Below are positions 7,500 to 17,075 of a DNA stretch of 64,000 nucleotides, in pieces. Source of the DNA: Dickeya dianthicola NCPPB 453 (lineage in GTDB: Bacteria > Pseudomonadota > Gammaproteobacteria > Enterobacterales > Enterobacteriaceae); NCBI RefSeq assembly GCF_000365305.1, contig NZ_CM001841.1:817594-881593 (forward strand). Reading direction: 5' to 3'. A program made the translations under genes and the position numbers. Every line of letters begins with the position of its first letter. Positions within the stretch are counted from its first letter, which is position 1. The notes beneath the pieces were generated by a model, which ran no database searches, was not told where the DNA came from, and worked only from the letters and a program-made list of their open reading frames with translations.

Positions 7500-8696
7500 T
7501 TAAGGTTGTTTTGTGAAAATCACAAGCCCCCACCAATTCATCAACTCTTTTCTCATCTCAAGGTACGTAGAACGATTATATGCTCTACGAACTTCATTCT
7601 TATCACAATGCGCTAACGCCGCTTCAATCACATCAGGATTAAAACCGGTTTCATTCATGGCGGTGCTGGCTATTGAGCGTAAACCATGAGCAACCAGTTT
7701 TCCACCGTAGCCGATGCGTTTTAGTGCTGCGTTGGCGGTCTGGCTGTTCATCGGCTTTTTAGGATCGTTACGGCTGGGGAAAACATAATCCCGGTTGCCG
7801 CTGATAGGGCGCATGATGTCGAGCAGTTCCAGTGCCTGTTCGCTGAGCGGCACAATATGATCGCGCTTGGCTTTCATTCTTTCAGCCGGGATGCTCCACG
7901 TTTTTTTCTCGATATCGATCTCAGCCCATGCTGTGGCGGAGGCTTCAGCCGGGCGGATAAGTGTCAGTAATTGCCATTCCAGCAAGCAGCGGGTAGGAAT
8001 GGAGAGATTAGACATCGCAATGGTGCGCATCAGCGCGGGTAGCTCTTCTGGCCGGATGGTCGGCATATGCTGTTTTTTAGGGCGCTCGAAGGCCATACCA
8101 ATACCAGAGGCGGGGTTAGCGTCAATCAGCCCGGTGTTAACCGCGTAAACCATGATTTCGTTGATGCGTTGTACTAACCGCCTGACGGTTTCCAGTGCGC
8201 CACGGGCTTTAATCGGCTCCAGCGCTTGTATCAGTGTGCGGGCTTTGATTTGCTGCACGGGGATATTTTCAATCGCCGGGAGCACGTCTTTTTCCAGTGA
8301 TCGCCAAATGTCTTTGGCGTGGTCGGTGCTGACTGTAGCCTGTTTCAGCGTGAACCAGCTACGCGCCACATTGATGAAAAGGCTTTCTACGGCGATTTGC
8401 GCTTCTTCGACTTCCTTAGCCACCTTTTCCTGTGGATCTATTCCCTTGGCTAACAACGACAGTTTTTCGTCTCTCATGGCGCGGACATCGGCTAATGACA
8501 ATGCCGGGTAAGCACCAAACCCAATCATGGTACGTTGGCCTGTGGTTGGTTTCTGGTAACGGAACCGCCACAGTTTTTTCCCGGTGGTTTTGACTAAGAG
8601 AAATAGCCCGTTGCCGTCATGCAGCGTTAGGTCTTTATCTGCCGCTTTGGCTTTTTGCACTTCGGTGTGGGTAAGGGGGCGAGTTGTCCGTGCCAT
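7500..8696 (-). CDS. int: P4-type tyrosine integrase at ssrA
   Basis: This 398-aa protein has the N-terminal arm-binding domain (LTLHDGNGLFLLVKTTGKKLWRFRY, GFGAYPALSLADVR) and a C-terminal catalytic domain with the first Arg in TLIRPAEA, HGLR and a final Tyr in NRSTYLEM. It belongs to the P4/CP4-57 integrase family. It is transcribed away from ssrA, whose 3' end lies 185 nt upstream, the usual arrangement for tmRNA-targeting elements. Four TTGGTATA-type repeats occur between int and ssrA. The gene is intact with all catalytic motifs. Confidence 0.95.
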   Translation of the reverse strand: MARTTRPLTHTEVQKAKAADKDLTLHDGNGLFLLVKTTGKKLWRFRYQKPTTGQRTMIGFGAYPALSLADVRAMRDEKLSLLAKGIDPQEKVAKEVEEAQIAVESLFINVARSWFTLKQATVSTDHAKDIWRSLEKDVLPAIENIPVQQIKARTLIQALEPIKARGALETVRRLVQRINEIMVYAVNTGLIDANPASGIGMAFERPKKQHMPTIRPEELPALMRTIAMSNLSIPTRCLLEWQLLTLIRPAEASATAWAEIDIEKKTWSIPAERMKAKRDHIVPLSEQALELLDIMRPISGNRDYVFPSRNDPKKPMNSQTANAALKRIGYGGKLVAHGLRSIASTAMNETGFNPDVIEAALAHCDKNEVRRAYNRSTYLEMRKELMNWWGLVIFTKQP

Positions 8697-8713
8697 TGGG
8701 AGATATCCTTAAT

Positions 8714-8770
8714 GATTGGTATACGCTTTTTGGTATATATCGTACCGTATACCAATTCGTATACCAATCA
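8714..8770. promoter_or_regulatory. TTGGTATAC repeat cluster upstream of int
   Basis: Four copies of a short motif are packed in 57 bp: ATTGGTATAC (8715-8724) and TTGGTATAT (from 8730) in one direction, then GTATACCAAT (8747-8756) and GTATACCAAT (8759-8768) in the other. They are likely arm-type integrase sites or operator sites for int autoregulation near the attachment site. Confidence 0.5.
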
Positions 8771-8813
8771 TCAGCGGATTTAGCCGGATATCGTCGGATA
8801 ATGATGGAAACAA

Positions 8814-8848
8814 AAAAGCCCGCAAACCTAGGTGGGATGCGGGCTTTA
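8814..8848. terminator. Hairpin between ssrA and int, likely ssrA terminator
   Basis: AAAGCCCGCA and TGCGGGCTTT flank an 11- to 14-nt loop. On the minus strand a T run follows the stem, which suits termination of ssrA transcription before int. Confidence 0.75.
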
Positions 8849-8880
8849 AGGACTTTCTCGGACGTATCCGAATATGTAAG

Positions 8881-9261
8881 TGGTGGAGCTGGGGGGAGTT
8901 GAACCCCCGTCCGAAATTCCTACACCGTCGGTACTACATGCTTAGTCTGGTCTTTACATTCGCTTGCCAGCTGCGGACAGACACGCCACTAACAAACTAG
9001 CCTGATTGGATTTAACGCTTCAACCCCAGGCAGGGCATCCACGCGATCTCTTTTAGGTTTGACCTCTCTTGATCCCCGTCCTAAGAGCGGAGGCTAGGGA
9101 GAGAGGACACCTTCAGTTTCTTAGGCTGATTAAGCTGCTAAAGCAGCAGGTGCGAAGTTTTCGTCGTTTGCGACTATTTTTTTGCGGCTTTTTACGAGGC
9201 CAACCGCCCCTCGGCATGCACCTTGGGTTTCGCGAATCCCGTCGAATCCAGAATCAGCCCC
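8881..9261 (-). ncRNA. ssrA: tmRNA
   Basis: The 5' end reads GGGGCTGATTCTGGATTCGA and the 3' end gives the tRNA-Ala-like acceptor finishing CTCCACCA. The resume frame encodes ANDENFAPAALAA followed by TAA, so the tag has 13 encoded residues, against 10 in E. coli (ANDENYALAA). tmRNA with SmpB releases stalled ribosomes and marks the nascent chain for proteolysis. Its 3' end is the insertion site of the satellite to the left and has been kept intact. It lies just downstream of smpB on the same strand. Confidence 0.97.
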
Positions 9262-9311
9262 AAGATATTTTTTTATTATAACAGAAAGATGGCCTGCTAA
9301 GCTAGTGACCG

Positions 9312-9794
9312 TTAGCGGGCGGCATTTTTCATGATGCGCGCTTTGTCCAGTTTCCATTCGCGCTCTTTGATATCGTCGCGTTTGTCGTGCTCTTTTTTAC
9401 CTTTGGCTACGCCAACCTTGACCTTGCACCAGGCGTTTTTCCAGTACAGCGCCAGCGCTACAACAGTGTAACCTTCTCGGTTGACTCGGCCGTACAGCGA
9501 ATCCAGCTCACGCTGGTTGAGCAGCAGCTTACGAGTTCGGGTCGGGTCGCAAACCACATGGCTGGAAGCACCGTGCAGCGGTGTGAATGTGGCGCCGAAA
9601 AGGTAAGCTTCGCCATCACGCATCAACACATAGCTGTCGCTGATATTGGCTTTGCCTGCGCGCAGTGATTTGACTTCCCACCCCTGAAGTGCCAATCCGG
9701 CTTCAATCTCTTCTTCTATGAAGTATTCATGGCGGGCGCGCTTGTTGAGCGCAATGGTGGCAGAACCGGGTTTATGTGCTTTTTTCTTTGTCAT
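9312..9794 (-). CDS. smpB: SsrA-binding protein
   Basis: This 160-aa basic protein has the SmpB core: [32 protein letters not shown], then [17 protein letters not shown] and the Lys/Arg-rich tail [25 protein letters not shown] that enters the mRNA channel. It binds tmRNA and delivers it to stalled ribosomes. It is directly upstream of ssrA with a 50-nt gap, the usual enterobacterial order. Length is that of the E. coli protein. Confidence 0.97.
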   Translation of the reverse strand: MTKKKAHKPGSATIALNKRARHEYFIEEEIEAGLALQGWEVKSLRAGKANISDSYVLMRDGEAYLFGATFTPLHGASSHVVCDPTRTRKLLLNQRELDSLYGRVNREGYTVVALALYWKNAWCKVKVGVAKGKKEHDKRDDIKEREWKLDKARIMKNAAR

Positions 9795-9949
9795 AGTGCC
9801 GTCATTATACTGGTTGTCGTCGTGAATGAAATCCCTCGCCGGGATTCATACCGTTCTTTGTGAATGGGTGCGATGCCCCTCGCAGAATTTTTGTCTGACC
9901 GCTCATCAATGGTATTATTTTGCGCGTTTTATGAATCACGGAAAATTGT

Positions 9950-10384
9950 ATGCCTAAAATCAGCCGGTCTGCGCTGGTCCCGTTCAGTGCCGGGCAGATG
10001 TATAAATTAGTGAATGATGTCTCGTCTTACCCGGCCTTTTTGCCTGGATGCACAGGTAGCCGGGTACTGTCTTCCTCCGGGAGCGAAATGACGGCAGCGG
10101 TTGATGTGTCGAAAGCCGGTATCAGCAAGACGTTTACCACCTGCAATACGCTTATTGATAATCAATGTATTTTAATGCGATTGGTTGACGGTCCGTTCCG
10201 TCAATTGACTGGTGACTGGCGTTTTACGCCACTGAGCGATGACGCTTGTAAGGTAGAGTTGAATCTGGATTTTGAATTCAAAAATGCGTTGATTGAAATG
10301 GCATTTGGCAAGATTTTCAAAGAATTGGCCAACAACATGGTGCAGGCGTTCACCCTGCGCGCCAAAGAGGTCTATTGTGCCTGA
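9950..10384 (+). CDS. ratA: RatA, START/Coq10-like protein
   Basis: This 144-aa protein of the polyketide cyclase/START family ([33 protein letters not shown]) is RatA, reported in E. coli to act on the 50S subunit and block 70S formation. Eukaryotic Coq10 is a related ubiquinone-binding protein. It is divergent from smpB and overlaps rnfH by 8 nt. Confidence 0.92.
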   Translation: MPKISRSALVPFSAGQMYKLVNDVSSYPAFLPGCTGSRVLSSSGSEMTAAVDVSKAGISKTFTTCNTLIDNQCILMRLVDGPFRQLTGDWRFTPLSDDACKVELNLDFEFKNALIEMAFGKIFKELANNMVQAFTLRAKEVYCA

Positions 10385-10670
10385 GATTCGTGTCGAAGTG
10401 GTCTACGCGTTGCCGGAACGCCAGTATTTGCGACCGCTGACGCTGGAAGCGGGGAGCACGGCGGAGCAGGCTATTCAGGCATCCGGCTTGCTGGCCCTGC
10501 GCCCGGATATTGATCTTGGCGTTAATAAAATCGGCATTTTTAGCCGCCCGGCGAAACTGACTGATGTACTCAGCGATGGCGATCGGGTGGAAATTTATCG
10601 ACCGTTGCTGGCAGACCCTAAAGAGTTACGCCGTCAGCGCGCGGAGCGTTCAAAAAACAAGGCACGATAA
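10377..10670 (+). CDS. rnfH: RnfH family ubiquitin-like protein
   Basis: Its 97 residues ([17 protein letters not shown] ... [21 protein letters not shown]) match E. coli RnfH/RatB, a beta-grasp protein of unclear function. The start is the GTG at 10377, overlapping the end of ratA; an in-frame ATG at 10293 lies inside ratA and would add non-homologous residues. It forms a coupled pair with ratA. The stop codon lies within the terminator hairpin. Confidence 0.92.
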   Translation: MPEIRVEVVYALPERQYLRPLTLEAGSTAEQAIQASGLLALRPDIDLGVNKIGIFSRPAKLTDVLSDGDRVEIYRPLLADPKELRRQRAERSKNKAR

Positions 10671-10688
10671 CGTGCCTTGTTTTTTTGT
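10657..10688 (+). terminator. Terminator of ratA-rnfH
   Basis: ACAAGGCACG, loop ATAA, CGTGCCTTGT and seven T residues. The left arm overlaps the last codons of rnfH. Confidence 0.9.
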
Positions 10689-10728
10689 GGGCCAGTCAGC
10701 GAGTGTTAGCCTCGCTGGACCTGTTCAC

Positions 10729-11073
10729 TTACTGCGTCTGCAACGTGGGTTTGTTGTCCACATTAGCCAGCACGCCCTGGCTGTTGAAGGTCAGGGTCAG
10801 CGTTTGCTGTTTCACGGCTTCGTGCCCTGGTTGCTGACGGAAGACGTAGTACCAGGTGTCTGATCCAAACGGGTCTTGCATCATCGGGGTGCCCAACGTG
10901 TAGATGACCTGTTGTTTGGTCATTCCGTTGTGGATTTTGGCTACGTCGGCGGGGGCGAGATAGTTCCCCTGATTGATGTCAGGCCGATAGACTACGCGTC
11001 CCAGTGTGGAACAACCGGCAGTCAACATAACAACAACCACCGCGGCGACGACAGTCAGCGTTTTACAGCGCAT
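10729..11073 (-). CDS. bamE: Outer membrane assembly lipoprotein BamE
   Basis: This 114-aa lipoprotein has the signal sequence [21 protein letters not shown] (lipobox LTAGC) and the BamE/SmpA fold ([47 protein letters not shown]). It is a non-essential part of the BAM complex that inserts outer-membrane beta-barrels. The start at 11073 gives the signal peptide directly at the N-terminus; the frame opens 23 codons earlier but without homology. Confidence 0.95.
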   Translation of the reverse strand: MRCKTLTVVAAVVVVMLTAGCSTLGRVVYRPDINQGNYLAPADVAKIHNGMTKQQVIYTLGTPMMQDPFGSDTWYYVFRQQPGHEAVKQQTLTLTFNSQGVLANVDNKPTLQTQ

Positions 11074-11184
11074 AGTGATTACATTCCTTAAGGGCATAGG
11101 TTGCAGATGATAATAGACCTTGCCTGACTTGAAAACCTGCAAGACGTTTGTAAGACCGCGGGAATTCGAAAAAGTTGATCCTCA

Positions 11185-12846
11185 CTATGCCGCCAGCAAT
11201 TCTCTGGCGTTCGCCAGCGTGTTTTTGGTGACGGCCGAACCGCCGAGCAGGCGAGCCAGTTCCTGCAGACGTTCGCGTTTACCCAGCGGTTGCATCAGGG
11301 TTTCGGTCGCTGCGCCGTCGGTGTGCTTACTGACAAAGTAGTGATGATGACCGCATCCCGCTACCTGCGGCAGATGGGTAACGCACATCACCTGAGTAGA
11401 CTGCCCAAGCTGGCGCAGCATCTTGCCGACAATCGCTGCGGTTGGGCCGCTGATGCCGACATCCACTTCGTCGAAAATCAGGGCTGGGGTATCCATCTTG
11501 CGGGCGGTAATGACCTGAATAATGAGCGCGATACGAGACAGTTCACCGCCCGAAGCTACTTTGATCAGCGGTTGATGCGGCTGACCAGGGTTGGTAGTGA
11601 CGCAGAATTCGATGTGGTCGGCGCCGTTGGCGGTCAGCGAGTCCGGCGTGAAGGTCACATCAATCGTGAAATGACCGTTCGGCATCGCCAGTTCATGCAT
11701 GTTGGTCGTGATCAATTCCGCCAGTTCGCTGGCGTGCTGACAGCGTCGGGCGTGAAGTTGTTCGGCCACATGCAGTGCTTGCTGATGGAATTCTTGCACC
11801 GTGCGATTCAGGGTTTCGTGATCGCTTTCCTGCTGCTCCAGTAGATGTTGTTCCTGCAATAGCTGCTGATAAAACGTGGGAAGCGCTTCCGGCGTCACGT
11901 GATGCTTGCGCGCCAGCGTTAGCTGGCGCGACAGGCGTTGTTCCAGTTCGTACAATCGGATTGGATCCAGTTCCATACTGTCGCAATAATGGCGCAGTTC
12001 ATCGCTGGCTTCGCTGATTTGGATGCCGGCTTCTTCCAGCATGGAAAACACGCTGGAGAGTTTTTCATCCATGCTCACCAGTTCTGAAAGCTGATGTCTG
12101 GCGCTGTGCAGCATGCCAAGCAGGTTCTGATCTTCGTTTTCGCTGAGAATTTGCAACGTCTGCTGGCTGAGGGACATCAGTTGTCCGCTGTTGGCGAGCC
12201 GCTTGTATTCAACGTCGATCTGTTCGTACTCGCCCGCAAGGGGCGCAAACTCGTTCAGCTCTTTGAGCTGATATTGCAGCAATTCCCGGCGCGCTTCCCG
12301 CTCGATGGTGGCTTGCTGATGCTGCGCCAGCTCGCGGCAGCTTTGATGCCATTGTTGCCAGATCTGGCGCATGGCGCTGAGTAGTTGCGATTCATCGGCG
12401 TAGGCATCCAGCAGATGGCGTTGATGTTCCGGTTTTAGCAGCAACTGGTGGGCGTGCTGCCCATGAAGCTGAATCAGATGCTGGCCCAGTTCGCGCAGTT
12501 GCGACAGCGGCACCGCCGTACCGTTGATGAATGCGCGGGAGCGGCCGTCGGCGCTGATGACCCGACGCAGCAGGCATTCGTTGTTGTCATCAAGCTGGTT
12601 GTGTTCAAGCCAGCGCAGCGCGGCCGGTGTATCTGCCAGCGAGAAGCGGGCGCAGATATCGGCGCGGCCGGTGCCGGGCCGAACCATGTTGGCGTCGGAA
12701 CGGTTGCCGAGACAGAGGCCGAGGGCGTCAATAGCAATGGATTTCCCCGCCCCGGTCTCGCCGGTAATGACGCTCATCCCTGCCTGAAAATCAATTTCCA
12801 GTTCGCGCACAATGGCGAAGTTACTGATTGTGAGTTGCGCCAGCAT
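11185..12846 (-). CDS. recN: DNA repair protein RecN
   Basis: This 553-aa SMC-like ATPase has an N-terminal Walker A GETGAGKS, a long central coiled coil, and the C-terminal signature [15 protein letters not shown] with Walker [16 protein letters not shown]. RecN acts in recombinational repair of double-strand breaks and is one of the most strongly SOS-induced proteins. Two LexA boxes lie just upstream, as in E. coli. It stands downstream of nadK. Confidence 0.97.
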   Translation of the reverse strand: MLAQLTISNFAIVRELEIDFQAGMSVITGETGAGKSIAIDALGLCLGNRSDANMVRPGTGRADICARFSLADTPAALRWLEHNQLDDNNECLLRRVISADGRSRAFINGTAVPLSQLRELGQHLIQLHGQHAHQLLLKPEHQRHLLDAYADESQLLSAMRQIWQQWHQSCRELAQHQQATIEREARRELLQYQLKELNEFAPLAGEYEQIDVEYKRLANSGQLMSLSQQTLQILSENEDQNLLGMLHSARHQLSELVSMDEKLSSVFSMLEEAGIQISEASDELRHYCDSMELDPIRLYELEQRLSRQLTLARKHHVTPEALPTFYQQLLQEQHLLEQQESDHETLNRTVQEFHQQALHVAEQLHARRCQHASELAELITTNMHELAMPNGHFTIDVTFTPDSLTANGADHIEFCVTTNPGQPHQPLIKVASGGELSRIALIIQVITARKMDTPALIFDEVDVGISGPTAAIVGKMLRQLGQSTQVMCVTHLPQVAGCGHHHYFVSKHTDGAATETLMQPLGKRERLQELARLLGGSAVTKNTLANARELLAA

Positions 12847-12869
12847 GATAGTGTCCTGTATGTAACAAT

Positions 12870-12911
12870 AACTGTTATTACATACAGTATAGACTGGTTT
12901 TTTGTACAGTA
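12870..12911 (-). promoter_or_regulatory. Two LexA boxes upstream of recN
   Basis: On the minus strand, TACTGTATGTAATAACAGTT (12889-12870) and TACTGTACAAAAAACCAGTC (12911-12892) both match the CTG-N10-CAG SOS box. Both lie within 70 bp of the recN start. Tandem boxes are also found at E. coli recN, consistent with tight SOS control. Confidence 0.88.
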
Positions 12912-12929
12912 AAGTAGCAAGCGCTACTT

Positions 12930-13808
12930 TCAGAATAATTTTTTCGACCAGCCGAGCTTGCTGCTTAGTGTATTGAAATAACTGTAATTTTCAGGGTGAA
13001 TTAGGTTCAGGTGATACTGGCTGCGTTGGATCAGCACTTCTTCGCCTTCCTGCACCGGCAGCGAAATCTGGCTGTCGCAGCTGATCTCTAGGTCCTGGGT
13101 GATGTGGGAAAACTTCAGTCGGATAGCGCTGCTGCTGTTGATCACCAGCGGCCGCGCCGACAAGGTGTGCGGGAACATCGGCACCAGCGCGATCGCATCC
13201 AGCGACGGGGTCAGGATCGGGCCGCCGCCGGATAGCGAATAGGCGGTGGAGCCGGTGGGCGTGGAGATAATCAGGCCGTCGGAGCGTTGGGAGAATGCGA
13301 ATTTATCGTCAATATAGACTTCAAATTCAATCATATGCGCCACTTTGCCTGGGTGCAGCACCACCTCGTTGATGGCAGTGCTGCTGCTGTTGGGGTGGTT
13401 GGCGCGGCACACCTGTGCTTCCAGCATAAAACGCTGCTCGCGGATATAACGCCCGGCCAGCACTTCGCTTAGCTGCTGCTGGGTATGATCCGGATCGAGA
13501 TCGGTAAGGAAGCCAAGATTGCCGCGGTTGATGCCAATGACGTTGATATCGTAGCGCGACAGCACCCGCGCCGCGCCCAGCATGTTGCCGTCGCCGCCGA
13601 CCACCACCGCCAGGTCCGCCTGCTGACCGATTTCCGACAGGCTGCCGGTGGCGGCGTCCGTTAGCTGCAACTCGCGGGCGATCTGCTGTTCGATAACCAC
13701 GTGGTAACCTTGTGCGCGTAGCCAGTGATACAGCATTTCGTGGGTGGTCAGGGCGTTTGGATGACGCGGATGACCGACGATGCCAATGCAGTTAAACGAT
13801 CTGTTCAT
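12930..13808 (-). CDS. nadK: NAD kinase
   Basis: This 292-aa ATP-NAD kinase phosphorylates NAD+ to NADP+. It has the [13 protein letters not shown] motif and the second conserved block [25 protein letters not shown]. Length equals the E. coli enzyme. It stands divergent from grpE and upstream of recN, a standard enterobacterial order. Confidence 0.97.
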   Translation of the reverse strand: MNRSFNCIGIVGHPRHPNALTTHEMLYHWLRAQGYHVVIEQQIARELQLTDAATGSLSEIGQQADLAVVVGGDGNMLGAARVLSRYDINVIGINRGNLGFLTDLDPDHTQQQLSEVLAGRYIREQRFMLEAQVCRANHPNSSSTAINEVVLHPGKVAHMIEFEVYIDDKFAFSQRSDGLIISTPTGSTAYSLSGGGPILTPSLDAIALVPMFPHTLSARPLVINSSSAIRLKFSHITQDLEISCDSQISLPVQEGEEVLIQRSQYHLNLIHPENYSYFNTLSSKLGWSKKLF

Positions 13809-13878
13809 TTGGGTGACTTATCCTCATGAGAGCACCGGAGGCTCACGGTTTTTGGACCGATAGCCGGGCCAACAATAT

Positions 13879-13916
13879 GTGAGTGGTTCCCTTGAATGTG
13901 AGTGGTTCTCTTGAAA
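13879..13916 (+). repeat. 19-bp tandem duplication in the grpE promoter
   Basis: Two adjacent 19-bp copies, starting GTGAGTGGTTCCCTTGAAT and GTGAGTGGTTCTCTTGAAA, differ at two positions. Each ends with a sigma-32-type -35 element; only the second has the full CTTGAAA at the right distance from the -10. Confidence 0.85.
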
Positions 13917-13937
13917 CCCCGGTTTTGATCCCCATAA
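13910..13937 (+). promoter_or_regulatory. Sigma-32 heat-shock promoter of grpE
   Basis: CTTGAAA at 13910-13916 and CCCCATAA at 13930-13937, spaced 13 nt, match the sigma-32 consensus (CTTGAAA, 11-16 nt, CCCCATNT). It lies 44 nt before the grpE start. Confidence 0.88.
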
Positions 13938-13980
13938 TAAGCGAACTAGCGAGATGAATGCGAAAAACGCGGAGAATTTC

Positions 13981-14568
13981 ATGAGTAGTAAAGAACAGAA
14001 GTCGCCTGACGAGCAAGTCTTGGATCAAAAGGAAGCAGCGGAAGGTCAGCAAGCAGATGCCGTACCAGAGACGACAGCTGTCGCTGACCCGCGTGATGAG
14101 CGTATTGCAGAACTGGAAGCGCAACTGAACGACGCTCAGCAGCGTGAGCGTGAAAGCGCGCTGCGTGCCCGCGCCGAAATGGAAAACGTTCGCCGTCGTG
14201 CCGAGCTGGATGTGGAAAAAGCGCATAAATTTGCGTTGGAAAAATTTGCGGGCGAAATACTGCCGGTGATCGACAATCTTGAACGTGCGCTGGAGATGGC
14301 GGACAAATCCAATGACGCGCTGTCAGGCATGATTGAAGGGGTTGAACTGACGCTGAAAGCGATGCTTTCCGCCGTGAATAAGTTCGGCATTGAGGTGGTG
14401 GCGGACGTGAACGTGTCGTTTAATCCGGAAATTCATCAGGCCATGACGCTGCTTGAATCTGCCGATCACGCGCCGAACCACGTCATGATGGTGATGCAGA
14501 AGGGTTATACCCTGAACGGCCGTTTGTTGCGCCCGGCGATGGTCGCGGTGTCCAAAGCCAAGGAATAA
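13981..14568 (+). CDS. grpE: Nucleotide exchange factor GrpE
   Basis: This 195-aa co-chaperone releases ADP from DnaK. It has a charged disordered N-terminus, a long dimerising helix (about 45-110) and the C-terminal beta domain ([28 protein letters not shown]). The start at 13981 (MSSKEQK) matches E. coli and has a GGAGA site 7 nt upstream; an upstream ATG at 13954 is less likely. A sigma-32 promoter precedes it. Confidence 0.96.
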   Translation: MSSKEQKSPDEQVLDQKEAAEGQQADAVPETTAVADPRDERIAELEAQLNDAQQRERESALRARAEMENVRRRAELDVEKAHKFALEKFAGEILPVIDNLERALEMADKSNDALSGMIEGVELTLKAMLSAVNKFGIEVVADVNVSFNPEIHQAMTLLESADHAPNHVMMVMQKGYTLNGRLLRPAMVAVSKAKE

Positions 14569-14911
14569 TTGTTTCCCGGCTTTCTCCGGGGAGCAGCCCG
14601 CAGGCTTCTTCCCGGAATGGGCCGTGAATCTGATGTTTGTTGGTCTTTCTTTCTCTTTCTTTCTCTTTCTTTATTTTCCTTCCTTCCTTTATTTCTCTTG
14701 CTGCTTTATCCCGTTTACGCATTTTTTCCTGGCGTCATCGCATGGAAGGTATTTATTCGTGTGACGGTATTTATTCGCGTAATGCCGTGCCAGTCGTTTT
14801 TTGTTTATATTTTGTTAATCTTTATGTATTAAAACGTGTGTCGTTTGTCGGTTGAATGCATCATTATCATAACCTATCAGAGCAATCATCACTTCCATCC
14901 TAAACGCACTT

Positions 14912-14924
14912 GATAATCATTATC
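14912..14924 (+). promoter_or_regulatory. Fur-like box upstream of mntH
   Basis: GATAATCATTATC is a perfect palindromic core of the Fur consensus (GATAATGATAATCATTATC). It lies 121 nt before the mntH start, with tandem repeats between. In E. coli, mntH is repressed by Fur with Fe and by MntR with Mn. I found no clear MntR box. Confidence 0.65.
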
Positions 14925-14931
14925 GACTCTG

Positions 14932-15026
14932 CGAAGGTAATAAACAGTTTCGAAGGTAATAAACAGTTTCGAAGGTAATAAACAGTTTCGAAGGTAATAA
15001 ACCATTGCGAAGCTAATAAAAAATAG
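14932..15026 (+). repeat. Five tandem 19-bp repeats before mntH
   Basis: The unit CGAAGGTAATAAACAGTTT occurs three times exactly (14932-14950, 14951-14969, 14970-14988), followed by two diverging copies (14989-15007 and 15008-15026). The array ends 19 nt before the mntH start codon, so it forms most of the likely 5' leader or promoter region. Confidence 0.95.
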
Positions 15027-15045
15027 TGTTAGAAGGGTTACTCAT

Positions 15046-16281
15046 ATGCCGGGGAGTCGTGTAGTGGAGTCAGTCAGCCGTACGTCGAGGAAGCTCAAGC
15101 TTTCACTGATGGGGCCGGCTTTTATCGCGGCGATCGGTTATATCGATCCCGGTAATTTCGCCACCAATATTCAGTCGGGCGCAGCCTACGGATATCAGTT
15201 GCTGTGGGTGGTGGTGTGGGCCAACCTGATGGCGATGTTGATTCAATTACTCTCCGCTAAACTGGGGATCGCTACCGGCAAGAATCTGGCGGAGCATATT
15301 CGCGATCGTTTGCCGAAACCCGCGGTCTGGGCCTACTGGGTGCAGGCTGAAATTATCGCTATGGCGACCGACCTGGCAGAGTTCATTGGCGCGGCGATCG
15401 GCTTTAAGCTATTGCTCGGCGTGTCGCTGCTGGAAGGCGCGATCCTCACCGGGATTGCTACTTTTCTCATCCTGATGTTGCAGCAACGCGGGCAAAAACC
15501 GCTGGAGATGGTGATCGGCGGGTTGCTGTTGTTTGTGGCGGCGGCCTATATTGTCGAACTGATTTTCTCTAGCCCGGAACTGGCGTCGCTGGCGAAAGGC
15601 ATGGCAGTGCCGAGCCTGCCCAATTCCGATGCGGTGCTGCTGGCCGCCGGCGTGCTGGGTGCAACCATTATGCCGCACGTGATTTATCTGCATTCGTCGC
15701 TGACGCAGCAACAAAGCAACATCACCCGCGCCGAGCGCTATTCCGCCACCAAGGTGGATGTCGCGGTGGCGATGACCATCGCCGGGTTTGTGAATTTGGC
15801 GATGATGGCGACGGCGGCGGCGGCGTTTCACTTCAGCGGCAACACCTCGATTGCCGAGCTGGATCAGGCGTATCTGACGCTGAAACCCTTGCTGGGGCAA
15901 GCGGCGGCGACGATTTTCGGCCTGAGTCTGGTGGTGGCGGGGCTGTCGTCCACGGTGGTGGGGACGCTGGCCGGTCAGGTGGTGATGCAGGGGTTTGTGC
16001 GCTTTCATATTCCGCTGTGGGTTCGCCGCGTGGTGACCATGTTGCCGTCCTTCATCGTGATTCTGTCCGGTATGAACCCGACCCGGGTGCTGGTGTTAAG
16101 CCAGGTGCTGTTGAGTTTCGGTATTGCGTTGGCGTTGATTCCGCTGCTGGTTTTTACCGGCGACCGCGAATTGATGGGGGGGCTGGTGAATAGCCGTCGG
16201 GTACAGAATATTGGCAAGGTGATCGTCTGTATGGTTATCGCGCTCAATCTGTATCTGGTGCTGGATACGCTGCTGGGTTAA
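15046..16281 (+). CDS. mntH: Nramp Mn(II)/Fe(II) proton symporter
   Basis: This 411-aa inner-membrane protein has about 11 membrane segments. It carries the Nramp metal-site motifs [11 protein letters not shown] (TM1) and [14 protein letters not shown] (TM6). It imports Mn2+ and other divalent metals with protons, aiding oxidative stress resistance. Similarity to E. coli MntH is high along the full length. The gene looks monocistronic, with a terminator-like hairpin at 16303-16332. Confidence 0.97.
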   Translation: MPGSRVVESVSRTSRKLKLSLMGPAFIAAIGYIDPGNFATNIQSGAAYGYQLLWVVVWANLMAMLIQLLSAKLGIATGKNLAEHIRDRLPKPAVWAYWVQAEIIAMATDLAEFIGAAIGFKLLLGVSLLEGAILTGIATFLILMLQQRGQKPLEMVIGGLLLFVAAAYIVELIFSSPELASLAKGMAVPSLPNSDAVLLAAGVLGATIMPHVIYLHSSLTQQQSNITRAERYSATKVDVAVAMTIAGFVNLAMMATAAAAFHFSGNTSIAELDQAYLTLKPLLGQAAATIFGLSLVVAGLSSTVVGTLAGQVVMQGFVRFHIPLWVRRVVTMLPSFIVILSGMNPTRVLVLSQVLLSFGIALALIPLLVFTGDRELMGGLVNSRRVQNIGKVIVCMVIALNLYLVLDTLLG

Positions 16282-16302
16282 CGCGCTCGCCTGTTCTTTA
16301 CG

Positions 16303-16337
16303 ACGCCTCCGCCGGGTTATGGTCGGGGGCGTTTGCT
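16303..16337 (+). terminator. Probable mntH terminator
   Basis: ACGCCTCCG pairs with CGGGGGCGT (one T-G wobble) around a 12-nt loop, followed by a T-rich stretch. Confidence 0.7.
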
Positions 16338-16436
16338 TTTTCTGCTTACGACTATTCTGCTTTCATCTTACGATCACGTGCATTCCGGCAAGCTCCGTCC
16401 TATTATCTGGGACTGATTTTTTGATACAGAGATTCA

Positions 16437-17024
16437 ATGATGTCGTCGCCCATTACTATTCTTGATAAGCAACTGTTATCCGATCACTGGTTTGTGCTGC
16501 ATAAATATGTGTTCGATTTGAAACGTAAGAATGGCGGCATAGTGCGCCAGATGCGGGAAGTGTATGACCGCGGCAACGGCGCCGCCATCCTGCTGTACAA
16601 CCGTGTTCGGGGGACCGTCGTGCTGACGAGACAATTCCGAATGCCGACTTACCTGAATGGCAATGAAAGCGGAATGTTGCTGGAGGCGTGCGCCGGTTTG
16701 CTGGACGATCAGTCGCCGGAACAGTGCATCCGTAATGAGGCAATCGAAGAAACCGGTTACCAGATAGGCGAAGTGGAAAAGTTGTTTGAAGCCTACATGT
16801 CACCGGGTGGTGTAACCGAGCTGGTGCATTTTTTTGCCGCGGAATATGACGATTCACAGCGTAAAACGAACGGCGGCGGTGTGGATGATGAGGATATCGA
16901 AGTGCTGGAGTTGCCGTTTAACGACGCGCTGGCGATGATTAAGGACGGGCGTATCCGTGATGGTAAAACCATCATGCTGTTGCAGCACGCGCAGATTAAC
17001 GGCTGGTTTGCCAACATGCGCTAA
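16437..17024 (+). CDS. nudK: GDP-mannose pyrophosphatase NudK
   Basis: This 195-aa Nudix hydrolase has the Nudix segment from [10 protein letters not shown] to [12 protein letters not shown] and the family tail [22 protein letters not shown]. NudK cleaves GDP-mannose to mannose-1-phosphate and GMP. Two adjacent ATG codons (16437 and 16440) could start it. A hairpin at 17048-17072 (CAAGGG...CCCTTG) probably ends transcription. Confidence 0.92.
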   Translation: MMSSPITILDKQLLSDHWFVLHKYVFDLKRKNGGIVRQMREVYDRGNGAAILLYNRVRGTVVLTRQFRMPTYLNGNESGMLLEACAGLLDDQSPEQCIRNEAIEETGYQIGEVEKLFEAYMSPGGVTELVHFFAAEYDDSQRKTNGGGVDDEDIEVLELPFNDALAMIKDGRIRDGKTIMLLQHAQINGWFANMR

Positions 17025-17047
17025 CGGCATATAAAGACTGTAAACAT

Positions 17048-17075
17048 CAAGGGGGCCGGTAGGCTCCCTTGTTGT
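17048..17075 (+). terminator. Probable nudK terminator
   Basis: CAAGGGGGCC, loop GGTA, GGCTCCCTTG, then TTGTTTG. The stem has one or two mismatches. Confidence 0.6.

Larger units (their letters stand above)
14569..15045. other. Gene-free stretch upstream of mntH
   Basis: After grpE there is a GC-rich hairpin (CCCGG...CCGGG, near 14576), then a polypyrimidine tract of C/T with TTTCTTTC-type repeats (about 14640-14700) and AT-rich DNA. A Fur-like box and five 19-bp tandem repeats lie just before mntH. Short ORFs crossing the tract look non-coding. Confidence 0.7.

Noticed and set aside
14569-14855. Hydrophobic ORFs over the polypyrimidine tract downstream of grpE
   Set aside because: Their Phe/Leu/Ser-rich products arise from the C/T-rich simple sequence.
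14932-15026. CRISPR-like array
   Set aside because: The repeats are directly adjacent, with no spacers and no cas genes, so this is a simple tandem repeat.
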